From assembly GCA_017963165.1 (NCBI GenBank), contig JAGCTZ010000053.1, forward strand, positions 19,122 through 83,121: DNA of 64,000 bases. The letters run 5' to 3'. The DNA comes from Treponema sp. (GTDB lineage Bacteria; Spirochaetota; Spirochaetia; Treponematales; Treponemataceae). The notes beneath the pieces are model-generated. The model searched no databases. It had not been told where the DNA came from and saw only the letters and a list, made by a program, of their open reading frames with translations. The first letter of the stretch is position 1. Each line of letters begins with the position of its first letter. Positions 63,818-64,000 of this stretch are shown one piece after another. The translations under genes and the position numbers were made by a program.

Positions 63818-63846
63818 ACGCTTCCTAATCAAGGAAGCGTTTTTTA
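63818..63846 (+). terminator. Terminator after attR
   Basis: ACGCTTCCT (63818-63826), loop of five, AGGAAGCGT (63832-63840), then TTTTTT. Confidence 0.88.
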
Positions 63847-63862
63847 TTTTAAATTAAATTGG

Positions 63863-63911
63863 GGCTGTCCTGGAAGTTATTAAAAAGACTTCAAAAAGGG
63901 CAGCCTTTTTT
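63863..63911. terminator. Second hairpin past the element
   Basis: GGCTG (63863-63867) pairs with CAGCC (63901-63905), inner GAAGT/ACTTC adds to the stem, and a T run follows. Confidence 0.6.
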
Positions 63912-63956
63912 ATGTTTAAATGAATTTTGTAGATTTTCGTTTATTGTTTTTTTTTC

Positions 63957-64000
63957 TTAGGTGTTCATTAATCGAATCAGCTGCTTGAAATCATATCCCA
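63957..64000 (-). CDS. Possible C-terminal end of a minus-strand gene (partial)
   Basis: Minus-strand frame ending at TAA (63957-63959) reads GYDFKQLIRLMNT. Too short to assign; it is reported because the convergent hairpin at 63863-63911 would suit a gene end here. Confidence 0.25.
   Translation of the reverse strand, partial: GYDFKQLIRLMNT

Overview
The window reads as chromosomal DNA of a spirochaete of the Treponema type, probably from a gut or rumen (inference). Supporting signs are moderately low GC, many lipoproteins with loose LxGC lipoboxes, the pairing of rsmI with flgM, TrkH/TrkA, an anaerobe's oxygen-defence set (superoxide reductase, rubrerythrins), both type I and type III glutamine synthetases, and a large c-di-GMP/chemotaxis complement.

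Layout. 1-5.7 kb: end of a GH2 beta-galactosidase, an outer-membrane-like protein, an acyl-CoA ligase, an EAL phosphodiesterase and an AraC regulator. 5.9-14.5 kb: a tightly packed plus-strand sugar-acid operon (two MDR dehydrogenases, amidohydrolase/lactonase, FucU mutarotase, UxaB, UxaA, and a frameshifted GH36 alpha-galactosidase). 14.5-17.2 kb: two hydrolases, thioredoxin, an alkyltransferase-like protein. 17.2-17.6 kb: five evenly spaced inverted repeats, followed by a BRO-N protein. 18.8-21.1 kb: superoxide reductase, rubrerythrin, and a flavin reductase-rubredoxin-rubrerythrin fusion. 21.2-31.9 kb: lipoproteins, a candidate small RNA with promoter and terminator, glnA, a chemoreceptor, an O-methyltransferase, glnN, and a repeat lipoprotein interrupted by one stop codon. 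31.9-54.9 kb: mostly core genes (ECF S component, DUF1846, rsmI, flgM, esterase, TrkH/TrkA, a metal-ligand-less Fe-ADH homologue, SpoU methyltransferase, an ATPase-like/HDOD protein, diguanylate cyclase, MraY-like transferase, LysM and SLT cell-wall proteins, antiporter, Nfu, SlyD, PrsW-like).

54.95-63.81 kb: an integrative element of about 8.8 kb inserted in the 3' end of an initiator tRNA gene. A 39-bp perfect duplication of the tRNA 3' end marks attL and attR. Cargo: tyrosine integrase, a ~580-nt non-coding stretch rich in long-range complementary stems (strong candidate for a large ornate RNA, of the size and context of ROOL/GOLLD-type RNAs), an XRE regulator facing a small gene across paired operators, a lipoprotein, a Panacea-type antitoxin with an unrecognised partner, a lone tail-fibre-like protein, and a YafQ-type toxin-antitoxin pair.

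Two features cut across the window. First, several families of short dispersed repeats sit between genes and, in two cases, extend reading frames in frame (3' end of the 5.9-kb dehydrogenase; middle of the 21.9-kb SGNH hydrolase). Second, at least eight genes have a good -10 hexamer ending 6-8 nt before the start codon with no convincing Shine-Dalgarno, which points to leaderless transcripts. All assignments rest on reading the sequence and family knowledge; no database search was run.
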